57,853 bases of DNA, taken from the NCBI GenBank assembly GCA_964406775.1, contig CAYOSW010000006.1, forward strand, positions 1-57,853, written 5' to 3'. Within the stretch, counting starts at the first letter, position 1, and each line of letters begins with the position of its first letter. Shown here piece by piece: positions 50,287-57,761 of this stretch. The notes beneath the pieces are model-generated. The model worked only from the letters and a program-made list of their open reading frames with translations, made no database searches and was not told the origin of the DNA. The stretch is from JACPKO01 sp964406775. Lineage in GTDB: Bacteria > Patescibacteriota > Microgenomatia > Daviesbacterales > UBA10151. The position numbers and the translations under genes are program-made.

Positions 50287-50480
50287 TCACTTTTCAACTT
50301 GTTTATTAACAAATAGTATCACGCCTCCGAGAACAATTATAAATACCTGTCTTTCGGCGTTTTTTAATATAGAGTTTAATGTCCCACAACGGGGACATTT
50401 AATATCAAACGAAGGATAAAATATGGACTCCTAGAAGTTTGTCGCAATGCTTACAGCGGTGCTGGGCTTTTAAATCAATT
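50287..50480 (-). pseudogene. Frameshifted Com-like zinc-finger gene
   Basis: The minus strand encodes HRCKHCDKLLGVHILSF, then after a one-base shift FDIKCPRCGTLNSILKNAER followed by a hydrophobic stretch, stop at 50287. This matches the phage Mu Com pattern (RCxxCNKLL ... IKCPRC). The shift lies near 50417 (TTC G TTT GAT). The two C-x2-C halves are in different frames, so the gene is broken unless frameshifting occurs. No ATG is seen; the frame opens after a TAA. The surrounding 50152-50632 has no other well-supported gene. Confidence 0.6.
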
Positions 50481-50632
50481 TAGTCTTTAGTCCTGACGAT
50501 AATTTCGAGCTGTTTATCTCGGTTATAATCAGATTTCTTGCTCGTAAAACTATTCCTCTTATTGAGTTTCATAAGCTTCTAAAGTTGGCTAAAATTAGTC
50601 TATAAATTTCTTTTAGGTAATACAAGAGATAA

Positions 50633-51016
50633 CTAGTTATATTGTGTAGCTTCCTCGACCTTTTTCGTCAGCTCTTCAAGCGAGGTATCACTTTTCATCA
50701 AATAATAAAGTGGCAGACCCTCGACTACTTTACTTGTCATCTGCTCATCAAGATCTAAGTTAGTTAAAAACATAACTTTGATCGTTTTCCCCAAATCTTC
50801 CTGTCGTAACATTTTCAACATTGTCATTCCGTCAAGATTAGGCATCTTAATATCCAAAATTACTAGATCCGGTTTCTCTCTTTTTATTGCTTCAAAACCT
50901 TCGATTCCATCATGGGCATCAATTATCTGGTAACCCTTTAAGGCTAAATGTTCGTGCAGCGACTTCAAGAGCATCTGTTCATCCTCGACAATAAGGATTT
51001 TCTTTATTCCAATCAC
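50633..51016 (-). CDS. Single-domain response regulator
   Basis: 127 aa CheY-like receiver: acidic pair in LIVEDEQMLLKSL, phospho-acceptor in LVILDIKMPNLDGM, Thr in VMFLTN, Lys in YYLMKSD. No output domain. It lies 68 bp after the minimal metallopeptidase gene at the end of the minus-strand cluster. The start is unclear: the only usual start, GTG at 51016, lies inside the sequence GGAGGTGATTGG that looks like the ribosome-binding site itself, so a nearby ATT or ATA in frame could be used. Confidence 0.88.
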   Translation of the reverse strand: MIGIKKILIVEDEQMLLKSLHEHLALKGYQIIDAHDGIEGFEAIKREKPDLVILDIKMPNLDGMTMLKMLRQEDLGKTIKVMFLTNLDLDEQMTSKVVEGLPLYYLMKSDTSLEELTKKVEEATQYN

Positions 51017-51084
51017 CTCCTAAACTACCTGATTTTAGTATTGACAAATTATTGACAGATTTCAATTAGGACTATTACTAAAGG

Positions 51085-51450
51085 CTAAATCCCCCGTTTT
51101 TCAAGCTCTTTATCGTTCATTCCAAAATGATGGCCGATTTCGTGGAGAACGGTTTTTTTGATTCTTTCCGTAGCGTCTTCTAAATCTTTTGAAACCATAA
51201 GAATCGGTCCTGCAAAGATAGTTATTTTATCGGGTAAAGCCGAATATAAGGAGGCCCGTTTAGTTTTAGGAATTCCGCGGTAGAGTCCGAATAGCAAGGT
51301 ATTTGAAGGATGCGCTTTAATGGTTTCCATCTCAAAATGATCCGGCCAGGCTTCAACAACAAATCCGACATTGTCCAAATTTGAAGAAAATTCTTCGGGT
51401 AATTCCTTAATAGCCTGTTCTACAATATCTTCCACTTCCTCAAGAGTCAT
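51085..51450 (-). CDS. Minimal zinc metallopeptidase (PF06262-like)
   Basis: 121 aa. The signature is the zincin motif VLHEIGHHFGMNDKEL near the C terminus, with DKITIFAGPILMVS before it. This is the small MPN-like 'minimal metallopeptidase' family known from actinobacteria and Patescibacteria, with no known physiological substrate. It follows the rhodanese gene by 47 bp and is likely co-transcribed. Confidence 0.88.
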   Translation of the reverse strand: MTLEEVEDIVEQAIKELPEEFSSNLDNVGFVVEAWPDHFEMETIKAHPSNTLLFGLYRGIPKTKRASLYSALPDKITIFAGPILMVSKDLEDATERIKKTVLHEIGHHFGMNDKELEKRGI

Positions 51451-51497
51451 CGGAAAATTATATCAAAAATTAGCAGTAAGATAAAGAGATTGCTAAA

Positions 51498-51821
51498 TTA
51501 TTCCAAAGGGAAACCTATTGCTCTCCATCCCAATAATCCATTTTCCATATTGAATATGTTTAAGTACCCAGCCTCAATAAGGCTTTGGGCGGCTACAACA
51601 CTCCTTGAACCGCTTAAACAATAAACAACGATTTTAGTTTTTTTATCGGGAACTAACTCCCCTATATCTCTTGTAATCGTTTCGTATGGAAGATTTACAC
51701 TCTTTTGAATCCTATTTCTTGCATATTCTTCGGGAGACCTGACATCCAGCAATACTAAATCCTGGTTTTGATCTATCATATTCTTAATTTCCTCTGCCTT
51801 TACTTGACTAAACGTATTCAC
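51498..51821 (-). CDS. Rhodanese-domain sulfurtransferase-like protein
   Basis: 107 aa single rhodanese domain. DVRSPEEYARNRIQKSVNLP is the conserved N-terminal motif, and the active-site loop is VVYCLSGSRS with the catalytic Cys. It may transfer persulfide sulfur to a partner protein. It is placed downstream of ppsA; a CRP-like site lies 34 bp before the ATG, so it may have its own regulated promoter. Confidence 0.9.
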   Translation of the reverse strand: MNTFSQVKAEEIKNMIDQNQDLVLLDVRSPEEYARNRIQKSVNLPYETITRDIGELVPDKKTKIVVYCLSGSRSVVAAQSLIEAGYLNIFNMENGLLGWRAIGFPLE

Positions 51822-51854
51822 CTGTCCAATCTAGCATCTAATCTTAGGAAATTG

Positions 51855-51870
51855 TGTGATCTAAATTACA
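51855..51870. promoter_or_regulatory. CRP-like operator before the rhodanese gene
   Basis: TGTGATCTAAATTACA matches TGTGA-N6-TCACA at nine of ten fixed positions. It lies in the gap between the ppsA stop (51874) and the rhodanese ATG (51821), with its centre 41 bp from the ATG. Confidence 0.5.
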
Positions 51871-51873
51871 CCC

Positions 51874-54336
51874 CTAACCGAGTTTTTGTTCCTGTTCGTG
51901 GACTTTGATTATGGTTTTAATTACCGTATCGGGATTGAGAGACATACTGTCTATCCCCGCCCGGACTAGGAATTGGGCGAAATCGGGATAATCGGAAGGC
52001 GCCTGTCCGCAAATACCGATATATTTATTCCGCTTTTTGCAGACTTTAATAACCTCGCTGATCAACTCTTTTACGGATTTATCGTTCTCGTTGGCAATCG
52101 ATCTGATCCTCTCATTGCCGTCGCGGTCTATACCGAGCGTTAGCTGGGTTAAATCATTGGAACCTATACTCATTCCGTCAAAGATATCCAGGAATTCATC
52201 AGCCAAAATAACGTTTGAGGGAATCTCACACATTACATAAAACTTGAGACTTTTATCTTTTTTCCTGGACAATCCGTTCTTCTCCATTATTTCGATGACT
52301 TTTCTGCCTTCTTCCGCCGTCCGGCAAAACGGCACCATCACCATACAATTTAAAAGCCCGAATTCTTCCCTTACTTTTCTCAAGGCCCTTATTTCCAGCT
52401 TAAATGCCTCGATAAATTCCGGAGAATAATATCTTGATGCACCTCTCCAGCCGATCATCGGATTTTCCTCTTTCGGCTCGTATAAATCCCCTCCCAAAAG
52501 CGAACGGTATTCATTAGTTTTAAAATCCGAAAGTCTCACCAAAACCTGGTGCGGTGCAAATGCTGCGCATATTTTAGCTACACCTGAGGCGAGTTTATCA
52601 ACATAAAACTGCAATTTATCATCATAGCCTTCCGTCTCTTTATCAATTTTTTCCTTTAAATCTAAGGGGAGTTTCCCGTAATTAATTAAAGCGTTAGGGT
52701 GAATTCCGATATCGGAAGCGATAATGAATTCTTCCCGAGCCAGTCCGACTCCTGAATTGGGTAGAAAAGATTTTTCAAAAGCCGTGTCTGGAGTTGCAAT
52801 ATTGACCATTATTTTTGTTTTGGTTTCAGGAAGTTTTTTAATATCGATTTCGTCAATTTTAAATTTTAATTCCCCCTCAAAAACTATTCCGGCCGAACCT
52901 GTGGTATCGACAGTAATTATATCCCCCGTTTTAATTTTTTTGGTGGCATCGTCGGCCCCGACAATACAGGGAATCCCCAGTTCACGGGAAACAATTGCCG
53001 CGTGTGAGGTTCTTCCCCCTTTATCGGTAACGATACCCGAGGCAATCTTCATAACGGGTTCCCAATTCGGATCGGTAATTTCGGTAACAAGTATTTCGCC
53101 CTTTTCAAATTTATTAATATCCTTAACGTCCAGTATCACCCGTGCTTTACCCGCTGCAATTTTATTTCCGACAGAGGAACCCTTAACAATCTCCTTACCC
53201 TCCTGAGTCCTGACATATTCGTGAATTTTTGTTAAATCCCTTTCGGCGTGAATTGTTTCGGGTCTGGCCTGAACGATAAACAACTCCCCTGTTTCGCCGT
53301 CTTTTGCCCACTCCATATCCATCGGCGTCCATTTTCCCGCTTTCGCTGTGTAGTGCTTTTCTATTTCTACAGCCCAGGAAGCGAGTTTCAAAATTTCTTT
53401 GTCCGTTAATACAAAGTTCTTAAATTCCTTTCCTGTGGTTTCAATAATTTTAGTGGGTGTATCCTTTCCGTAAATCATTTTCCTGTTTTTACGTCCCAAA
53501 GTTTTACTGATAATAGGCGCATAGATTTTTCTGTTCAGAAGATGTTTTATCGGGTGCTGTTTAACAGTTTGCCCTAAAGTCGGCTTATAAATTACAAATT
53601 CGTCCGGGGTAACAGCTCCCTGAACAACCATCTCACCCAAACCCCACGATCCGTTGATGATTACAACATCCTTGAATCCCGACTCCGTATCCAACGAAAA
53701 CATAATCCCGGAGCAGGCCAAATCCGAACGGACCATTTTTTGAACCCCGACCGATAAAGCCACCTTAAAATGATCAAATCCCTTATCTACGCGGTATGAG
53801 ATTGCCCTATCATTAAATAGAGAAGCCATCGCTTTTTTAATGGCAATAAGTGTGTTCTCCAGACCCCTCACGTTCAGATATGTTTCGTGTTCACCGGCAA
53901 AAGAAGCCCCGGGGAGGTCTTCAGCAGTTGCAGAAGAGCGGACTGCAAAATCGGCATTTTTCCCATATTCCCCCTCCGCCTCCTTATGGGCTTTTTCAAT
54001 AGCTTGTTTTAAGTCTTCGGGAAACCCGGTTGCGACAATTTTTTCCCTAATTTTTTTACCCTTTTCTTCTAAATCCTGAATATTTTTGGTATTTAAATTC
54101 TTAAGTGTTTCTTTGATGAAGATATCCAAACCGCTTTCTTTTAAGAAATGGCGGTAAGCTGTGGCCGTGACTACATATCCTCCCGGAACGGGAATTCCTT
54201 TTTTCTTAGTTAATTCCCTGATCATCTCGCCTAAAGACGCATTTTTTCCTCCGACTTCAGGCACGTCTTTAATTGAAACTTCGGAAAGTTTCTTTATGAA
54301 CATAGATTGCCTGTTTACCCCATTAAAACCGTTCAT
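51874..54336 (-). CDS. ppsA: Phosphoenolpyruvate synthase
   Basis: 820 aa. N-terminal ATP-grasp domain (PEVGGKNASLGEMIRELTKK; AVRSSATAEDLPGASFAGEH), swivelling domain with the phospho-His in KGGRTSHAAIVSREL, and C-terminal PEP-binding TIM barrel with the catalytic Cys in IGICGQAPSDYPDF. It converts pyruvate and ATP to PEP, AMP and phosphate, or works as the reverse ATP-making step. The start at 54336 has AAGAGG upstream; another ATG at 54303 is possible. It is in the run downstream of the Crp-type regulator. Confidence 0.95.
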   Translation of the reverse strand: MNGFNGVNRQSMFIKKLSEVSIKDVPEVGGKNASLGEMIRELTKKKGIPVPGGYVVTATAYRHFLKESGLDIFIKETLKNLNTKNIQDLEEKGKKIREKIVATGFPEDLKQAIEKAHKEAEGEYGKNADFAVRSSATAEDLPGASFAGEHETYLNVRGLENTLIAIKKAMASLFNDRAISYRVDKGFDHFKVALSVGVQKMVRSDLACSGIMFSLDTESGFKDVVIINGSWGLGEMVVQGAVTPDEFVIYKPTLGQTVKQHPIKHLLNRKIYAPIISKTLGRKNRKMIYGKDTPTKIIETTGKEFKNFVLTDKEILKLASWAVEIEKHYTAKAGKWTPMDMEWAKDGETGELFIVQARPETIHAERDLTKIHEYVRTQEGKEIVKGSSVGNKIAAGKARVILDVKDINKFEKGEILVTEITDPNWEPVMKIASGIVTDKGGRTSHAAIVSRELGIPCIVGADDATKKIKTGDIITVDTTGSAGIVFEGELKFKIDEIDIKKLPETKTKIMVNIATPDTAFEKSFLPNSGVGLAREEFIIASDIGIHPNALINYGKLPLDLKEKIDKETEGYDDKLQFYVDKLASGVAKICAAFAPHQVLVRLSDFKTNEYRSLLGGDLYEPKEENPMIGWRGASRYYSPEFIEAFKLEIRALRKVREEFGLLNCMVMVPFCRTAEEGRKVIEIMEKNGLSRKKDKSLKFYVMCEIPSNVILADEFLDIFDGMSIGSNDLTQLTLGIDRDGNERIRSIANENDKSVKELISEVIKVCKKRNKYIGICGQAPSDYPDFAQFLVRAGIDSMSLNPDTVIKTIIKVHEQEQKLG

Positions 54337-54375
54337 AAATCTAGTTTACCTCTTAATTGGTCTTTTGTCATTTGC

Positions 54376-54792
54376 TTACTTGTTCAGCTTTGCCAAAACC
54401 CAACCCGCAACTACTGCCTCTATAAATCCACTGAGCGTCCAGCTCATAACCAGCACCAAAGAGACTTGAAAACTTGAGTAGGTTATGAACATACCCGGCA
54501 TTGTGGTTGCCATAAAATAGATCAAACCGAAATTCAAACCTCTGGAAGTTATAGTTTTACCTGCTACCGAATTTTTTACCTTATCCCAAACAAAAGCTAA
54601 GATAATACCCAGCACAAACGGGTAGGCGAAAAACATCTGCATCAGCGGATCCGACCACGGCCTGAATATAGCCTCATTTACATACTCGGCAGTTAAGGAA
54701 GGGAAAATGAATCCCGCCGAAAAACTGAAAACCAAACTTACAAGAAGCATCGCAACTCCTGTAATTAAACCTTGGACCAGAATTTTATTCAT
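54376..54792 (-). CDS. Small four-span membrane protein, unknown
   Basis: 138 aa with four hydrophobic segments (LITGVAMLLVSLVFSFSAGF; MFFAYPFVLGIILAFVWDKV; FGLIYFMATTMPGMFIT; LVLVMSWTLSGFIEAVVAGW) and short loops. The pattern GRNxLxFGLIYFMATTMPGM-like and GFIEAVVAGWVLAKLN recurs in unknown bacterial membrane proteins. It sits 9 bp downstream of a 50-aa gene and 39 bp upstream of ppsA. Confidence 0.7.
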   Translation of the reverse strand: MNKILVQGLITGVAMLLVSLVFSFSAGFIFPSLTAEYVNEAIFRPWSDPLMQMFFAYPFVLGIILAFVWDKVKNSVAGKTITSRGLNFGLIYFMATTMPGMFITYSSFQVSLVLVMSWTLSGFIEAVVAGWVLAKLNK

Positions 54793-54801
54793 TTAATTCA
54801 C

Positions 54802-54954
54802 CTACTTTCTCTCTAAAATAATTTGTTTTAATTTATCGGGCATAGCACGGCATTTACAATTCTCTTCGTGACTTTTGTGCCAAATTATCCTCTGGTCAAT
54901 TGTCGGATTTTTTGGCATTTTATTTGCTTGATGCCATATCACATTAATCTTCAT
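54802..54954 (-). CDS. 50-aa His/Cys small protein
   Basis: 50 residues with MKINVIWHQANKMPKNPTID and IWHKSHEENCKCRAMP, i.e. His and two Cys in a possible metal-binding set (H-x4-H style WH...WHxxH...CxC). The ATG overlaps the TGA of the preceding DUF5652 gene by 4 bp (ATGA), which argues strongly that it is translated. It is too short for standard gene calling. Function unknown. Confidence 0.7.
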   Translation of the reverse strand: MKINVIWHQANKMPKNPTIDQRIIWHKSHEENCKCRAMPDKLKQIILERK

Positions 54955-55145
54955 CGCTTCTTCCTATAAATCAACAAATAAATGATTGGCAATATTCCGA
55001 TTGTATTGAGAGTCAATAGTCCAACAAACCAGTATTTTTGTCCCCGCCTGGCAGAAAACCAAAGTGCTATCCCCTTCCAAGTAACTTCCCAAACTATTAT
55101 CAGTATTAGTACTGCTGAATTTTGTTGTAAAAAATTTATATCCAA
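54951..55145 (-). CDS. DUF5652-like small membrane protein
   Basis: 64 aa with two helices. WEVTWKGIALWFSARRGQKY and WFVGLLTLNTIGILPIIYLL is the usual DUF5652/PLDc_N-like pattern of a two-helix membrane hairpin. It starts 2 bp after the upstream gene and overlaps the downstream 50-aa gene by 4 bp. Function unknown. Confidence 0.8.
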   Translation of the reverse strand: MDINFLQQNSAVLILIIVWEVTWKGIALWFSARRGQKYWFVGLLTLNTIGILPIIYLLIYRKKR

Positions 55146-55147
55146 GG

Positions 55148-55495
55148 CTATCTCCTTTCTTTAGGGAAGAAATGCCCCTTTATGATAAACAAAGCTCCAA
55201 TCAAAAACAGCGGACCAAACAAAGCAAGGTTTACCCAAAAAGGATTATTAAAAAATGCCGACATCAAAAGCGAAAGTAGTATAAAAATTAACCCTCCCAG
55301 TTTTTCAATTTTATAAGCCAAAATTAAAACAATTATTAATATGAAATTAGGCATCAGGTGAATTAAAAGTCCTGTTAAAATTTCCAATAGCGACCTCCCG
55401 GGCTCAAATATATCAAGGGCAAAAACTCCTAGAAATATAATGTAACCAATAGCCAAAATTCTAGGCAGCCAGTAGAAAATTTTATACTTGTTCAT
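55148..55495 (-). CDS. Small membrane protein (DUF7670-like)
   Basis: 115 aa with four hydrophobic segments. FYWLPRILAIGYIIFLGVFA, LLIHLMPNFILIIVLILAYK and GGLIFILLSLLMSAFFNNPF are the pattern of a common unknown family found in Bacteroidetes and Patescibacteria. It overlaps the HPF-like gene by 14 bp and precedes DUF5652 by 2 bp, so it is part of one translated run. Confidence 0.75.
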   Translation of the reverse strand: MNKYKIFYWLPRILAIGYIIFLGVFALDIFEPGRSLLEILTGLLIHLMPNFILIIVLILAYKIEKLGGLIFILLSLLMSAFFNNPFWVNLALFGPLFLIGALFIIKGHFFPKERR

Positions 55496-55874
55496 TGATA
55501 CCTTCCTTTCTTATTGTGTCTTGATTCGGGTATTGGCTTTGGGATTTAAAATGAAGATCCTTATATTTCTTGATTTCCCTGTTTAAATGTTTCATACCGC
55601 CGTGAATGCACTCACTAACCGTCACTCCCTTAAAGTGGGTATAGAGTGCTTTTTTGGGCAAAATCAATCTCATCCATCCTTCGTAATTAGCCTGAATTGT
55701 TTTAGTTTTTGAAATATTCCGTTTGATAAAAAAATTAAGGGAAGTCAGATCAGGGTTGAGGTGAGGCAATAACCTGCTTATCTTTTCCAGATTTTTGTTA
55801 AGAATTTCAAGAGCCTCTCCGTCAACTTTCACTCCTTTATCGGCAACATTTACTCTCATAACCCTTTTTAGCAC
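55482..55874 (-). CDS. HPF/RaiA-like ribosome hibernation protein
   Basis: 130 aa. LEKISRLLPHLNPDLTSLNF then IQANYEGWMRLILPKKALYT and TVSECIHGGMKHLNREIKKY have the alternating strand and helix pattern of the S30AE/HPF fold, though conservation is weak. HPF proteins bind stationary-phase ribosomes and stop translation. It lies 35 bp after the Crp-type regulator gene with a half-conserved CRP-like site in between. Alternative: a related unknown fold. Confidence 0.65.
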   Translation of the reverse strand: MLKRVMRVNVADKGVKVDGEALEILNKNLEKISRLLPHLNPDLTSLNFFIKRNISKTKTIQANYEGWMRLILPKKALYTHFKGVTVSECIHGGMKHLNREIKKYKDLHFKSQSQYPNQDTIRKEGINEQV

Positions 55875-55892
55875 TCCCGGGGATTACTTTTC

Positions 55893-55908
55893 GTTGACTT
55901 GGGTCACA
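55893..55908. promoter_or_regulatory. Possible CRP/FNR-type half-conserved site
   Basis: On the plus strand GTTGA-CTTGGG-TCACA has one perfect TCACA half (perfect TGTGA on the minus strand) with 6-bp spacing and a weak other half. It lies just before the HPF-like gene, 19 bp from its ATG. Confidence 0.3.
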
Positions 55909-55909
55909 A

Positions 55910-56623
55910 TCAGGGATTCAGTTCTTTTTCCAGATTTTCAAGATTATTTATGACAACGGTGTTATTCTCGAATGTAATCAGGTTATTTTCCTTTAACTTA
56001 CTTATGAGTCTGCTGACTGTTTCCCTCGCGATACCGCTGTGAGAAGCCAAATCCTTTTCAAATATTTTAAAATCTATCGTCACTTTTCCGTTTTCGTTTT
56101 TACCGAAGCGTTTGGCAAAAATTAATAATTCGGTAATAAATTTCCCGTATGCGCTTCCGGACATCGAATACTCGAGCCTCTGCCACATCCCTTCCATCCC
56201 CCGGTAAATTCGCCTGAGCAAGTCGAGTAATATCTCGGGCTCGTTTTTTAAGAAATTGAGAAATTCATCAGCCGGAGCTTTAAAATACTTACCGTCAGCC
56301 ATTCCTTCAAAATAATGAGGAATCGTTTTCTTATTTAAGACCCAGGGCATAGGGAAAAAAGCATCGGGTTTAAAAAGGTTTAAAACTACTTCAACTCCCT
56401 CGGCATTTACGGAATATTCCTTTACAACGCCTTCGGTTAAATAATAGACACCGCCGGGATCCTGATCGGCCTCAATCAACGGTTCTCCTTTGGAGAAATA
56501 CGAAGATTTATATTTACCGAAAAAAATGTCCAGTTTTTCCTTCACAGCGGGTTCCATCTGTCCAATTATGCCACGCCTTGCATTTAAGCTCAAGCTAGTG
56601 ACCTGCGTCATTGATATTTCCAT
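55910..56623 (-). CDS. Crp/Fnr-family transcription regulator
   Basis: 237 aa. N-terminal cyclic-nucleotide-binding-like beta roll (KGEPLIEADQDPGGVYYLTE, VLNLFKPDAFFPMPWVL), long dimer helix, and C-terminal winged helix with DLASHSGIARETVSRLISKL. The recognition helix RETVSR keeps the Arg-Glu-x3-Arg triad of E. coli CRP, which reads TGTGA. It has no Cys, so not an Fe-S FNR sensor, and the cAMP-binding RxS motif is not seen, so the ligand is unknown. An ATG 4 codons later is possible. Located at the head of the minus-strand cluster and divergent from DUF4342. Confidence 0.92.
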   Translation of the reverse strand: MEISMTQVTSLSLNARRGIIGQMEPAVKEKLDIFFGKYKSSYFSKGEPLIEADQDPGGVYYLTEGVVKEYSVNAEGVEVVLNLFKPDAFFPMPWVLNKKTIPHYFEGMADGKYFKAPADEFLNFLKNEPEILLDLLRRIYRGMEGMWQRLEYSMSGSAYGKFITELLIFAKRFGKNENGKVTIDFKIFEKDLASHSGIARETVSRLISKLKENNLITFENNTVVINNLENLEKELNP

Positions 56624-56665
56624 TCTTCTGCTTTATATCAAGGTTGAAAAGTGAGGTGAGGCAAA

Positions 56666-56965
56666 ATGACAAAAAGAACTGAGGAATTCAAAGTTTCGGG
56701 AAACGATGTTGTTAATAAAATTAAGGAATTGATTAAGGCGGGCAATATCCGAAAGATAACAATCAAAGATAAAAAAGGTAAGGCTTTTGCCGAATTTCCT
56801 TTAACTATTGGCGTTGTAGGGACGGTAATCCTCCCCGTGGCCGCGGCGATAAGTACCATTATTGCTCTGGTCGCAGAATGCACCATTTCCGTTGAAAAAG
56901 AAGCTGTGGATAAAGAAGTTGTTGAGACTGAGGAAGCGGAAGGAAAAGATAAGTCTGACTCTTAA
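56666..56965 (+). CDS. DUF4342-domain protein
   Basis: 99 aa. EEFKVSGNDVVNKIKELIKA, GNIRKITIKDKKGKAFAEFP and LTIGVVGTVILPVAAAISTI are the DUF4342 pattern (a small helical domain followed by a membrane hairpin), ending in an acidic tail (KEVVETEEAEGKDKSDS). GAGGTGAGG lies 6 bp before the ATG. Divergent from the Crp-type regulator; it may be controlled with it. Function unknown. Confidence 0.88.
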   Translation: MTKRTEEFKVSGNDVVNKIKELIKAGNIRKITIKDKKGKAFAEFPLTIGVVGTVILPVAAAISTIIALVAECTISVEKEAVDKEVVETEEAEGKDKSDS

Positions 56966-56989
56966 TAGAGTTTTAAGGGGGTGATAATA

Positions 56990-57310
56990 ATGTATTGGTT
57001 AACAGCAGTTTTAGGGTTGTCGTCGCTTATTGCTCCGTTTGTTTTAGGATATAACGCAGATGCTTCAGCCCTTTGGACAAGTTTAACAATCGGACTGGTT
57101 TTAATGGGCGCATCTGGGTTTGAGTGGGCAGCTAAAGACCGGGAAGCCTGGGAATACTGGGTTGCGGGTATTGCCGGGGTAACTGCAGTACTTGCCCCGT
57201 TTGCTTTAGGTTTTACCGGAGTTACTATGGCTGTTTGGACACTAGTCACAATCGGACTCATAACAGTTATAGCCGCAGGAATAAAACTTTTTCCTGGACA
57301 TCAACTCTAG
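56990..57310 (+). CDS. SPW-repeat membrane protein
   Basis: 106 aa from the ATG at 56990, with GGGGGTGAT (56977-56985) as ribosome-binding site; a GTG at 56981 lies inside that site and is less likely. Four hydrophobic segments in two SPW repeats (LSSLIAPFVLGYNADASALW; VTAVLAPFALGFTGVTMAVW). The family is of unknown function and often found near stress genes. It is 25 bp after DUF4342. Confidence 0.9.
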   Translation: MYWLTAVLGLSSLIAPFVLGYNADASALWTSLTIGLVLMGASGFEWAAKDREAWEYWVAGIAGVTAVLAPFALGFTGVTMAVWTLVTIGLITVIAAGIKLFPGHQL

Positions 57311-57330
57311 AGTCTTTCGGGTAAATTAAA

Positions 57331-57362
57331 TCCCGGCATCTGCGGGTTTACGGGTGCCGGGA
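57331..57362 (-). terminator. Possible intrinsic terminator between convergent genes
   Basis: TCCCGGCA (57331-57338) and TGCCGGGA (57355-57362) form an 8-bp stem; on the minus strand it is followed by ATTTAATTT and lies 9 bp after the stop of the 56-aa gene, and 20 bp after the SPW stop on the other strand. Confidence 0.5.
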
Positions 57363-57371
57363 AAGGACTGA

Positions 57372-57542
57372 CTACATTTTGAACATCTCAAGAACTTTAT
57401 AAACAAATACTCCCGGCCAGAATATTGCCAGAAATACTCCGATGAGCCCGTCTGTAAATGAGGACGCGTGCTGGATAAAGTAGACTAGTGCTCCGAGCAT
57501 TCCTAACCCGTATATCGCACTAGTTCCGGCATTATTCTTCAT
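57372..57542 (-). CDS. 56-aa small membrane protein
   Basis: 56 residues: MKNNAGTSAIYGLGMLGALV, then YFIQHASSFTDGLIGVFLAI and FWPGVFVYKVLEMFK. It has two hydrophobic stretches and a His/Thr loop; the same pattern is common in unknown bacterial small proteins. A hairpin terminator follows its stop. It is too short for ordinary gene calling but has good composition. Confidence 0.7.
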   Translation of the reverse strand: MKNNAGTSAIYGLGMLGALVYFIQHASSFTDGLIGVFLAIFWPGVFVYKVLEMFKM

Positions 57543-57761
57543 ATATGCATTATACTCCTAACCGTTTTTATGAACTTGATAAAAATCACAGACCTAATAT
57601 AACTTATGTTTTATATTCTATGGGCAATCAAGGAAGGAGGCAGGGATTTCGGTTTCTGCTCTTTAGGACGGGATTTGTTAGAGTTTTTGTCTTAGAGAAA
57701 AAGTTCTTCCCTGGTTGCAACCTCCTTGACAACCGCTCCCCTTAAAATATTTAATTAGTTA

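Noticed and set aside
50193..50309. Small plus-strand frame starting MNYLVTEIELAISG with a hydrophobic end
   Set aside because: 38 codons only, with no properly spaced ribosome-binding site, and it overlaps the Com-like remnant; not enough support, although a real small peptide cannot be excluded.
52724..53206. A 160-codon frame opposite ppsA
   Set aside because: Antisense shadow; Ser/Ile-rich as expected for the complement of a conserved gene.
57545..57745. 66-codon plus-strand frame near the right end
   Set aside because: Phe/Arg-rich with no pattern; no ribosome-binding site; probably chance.
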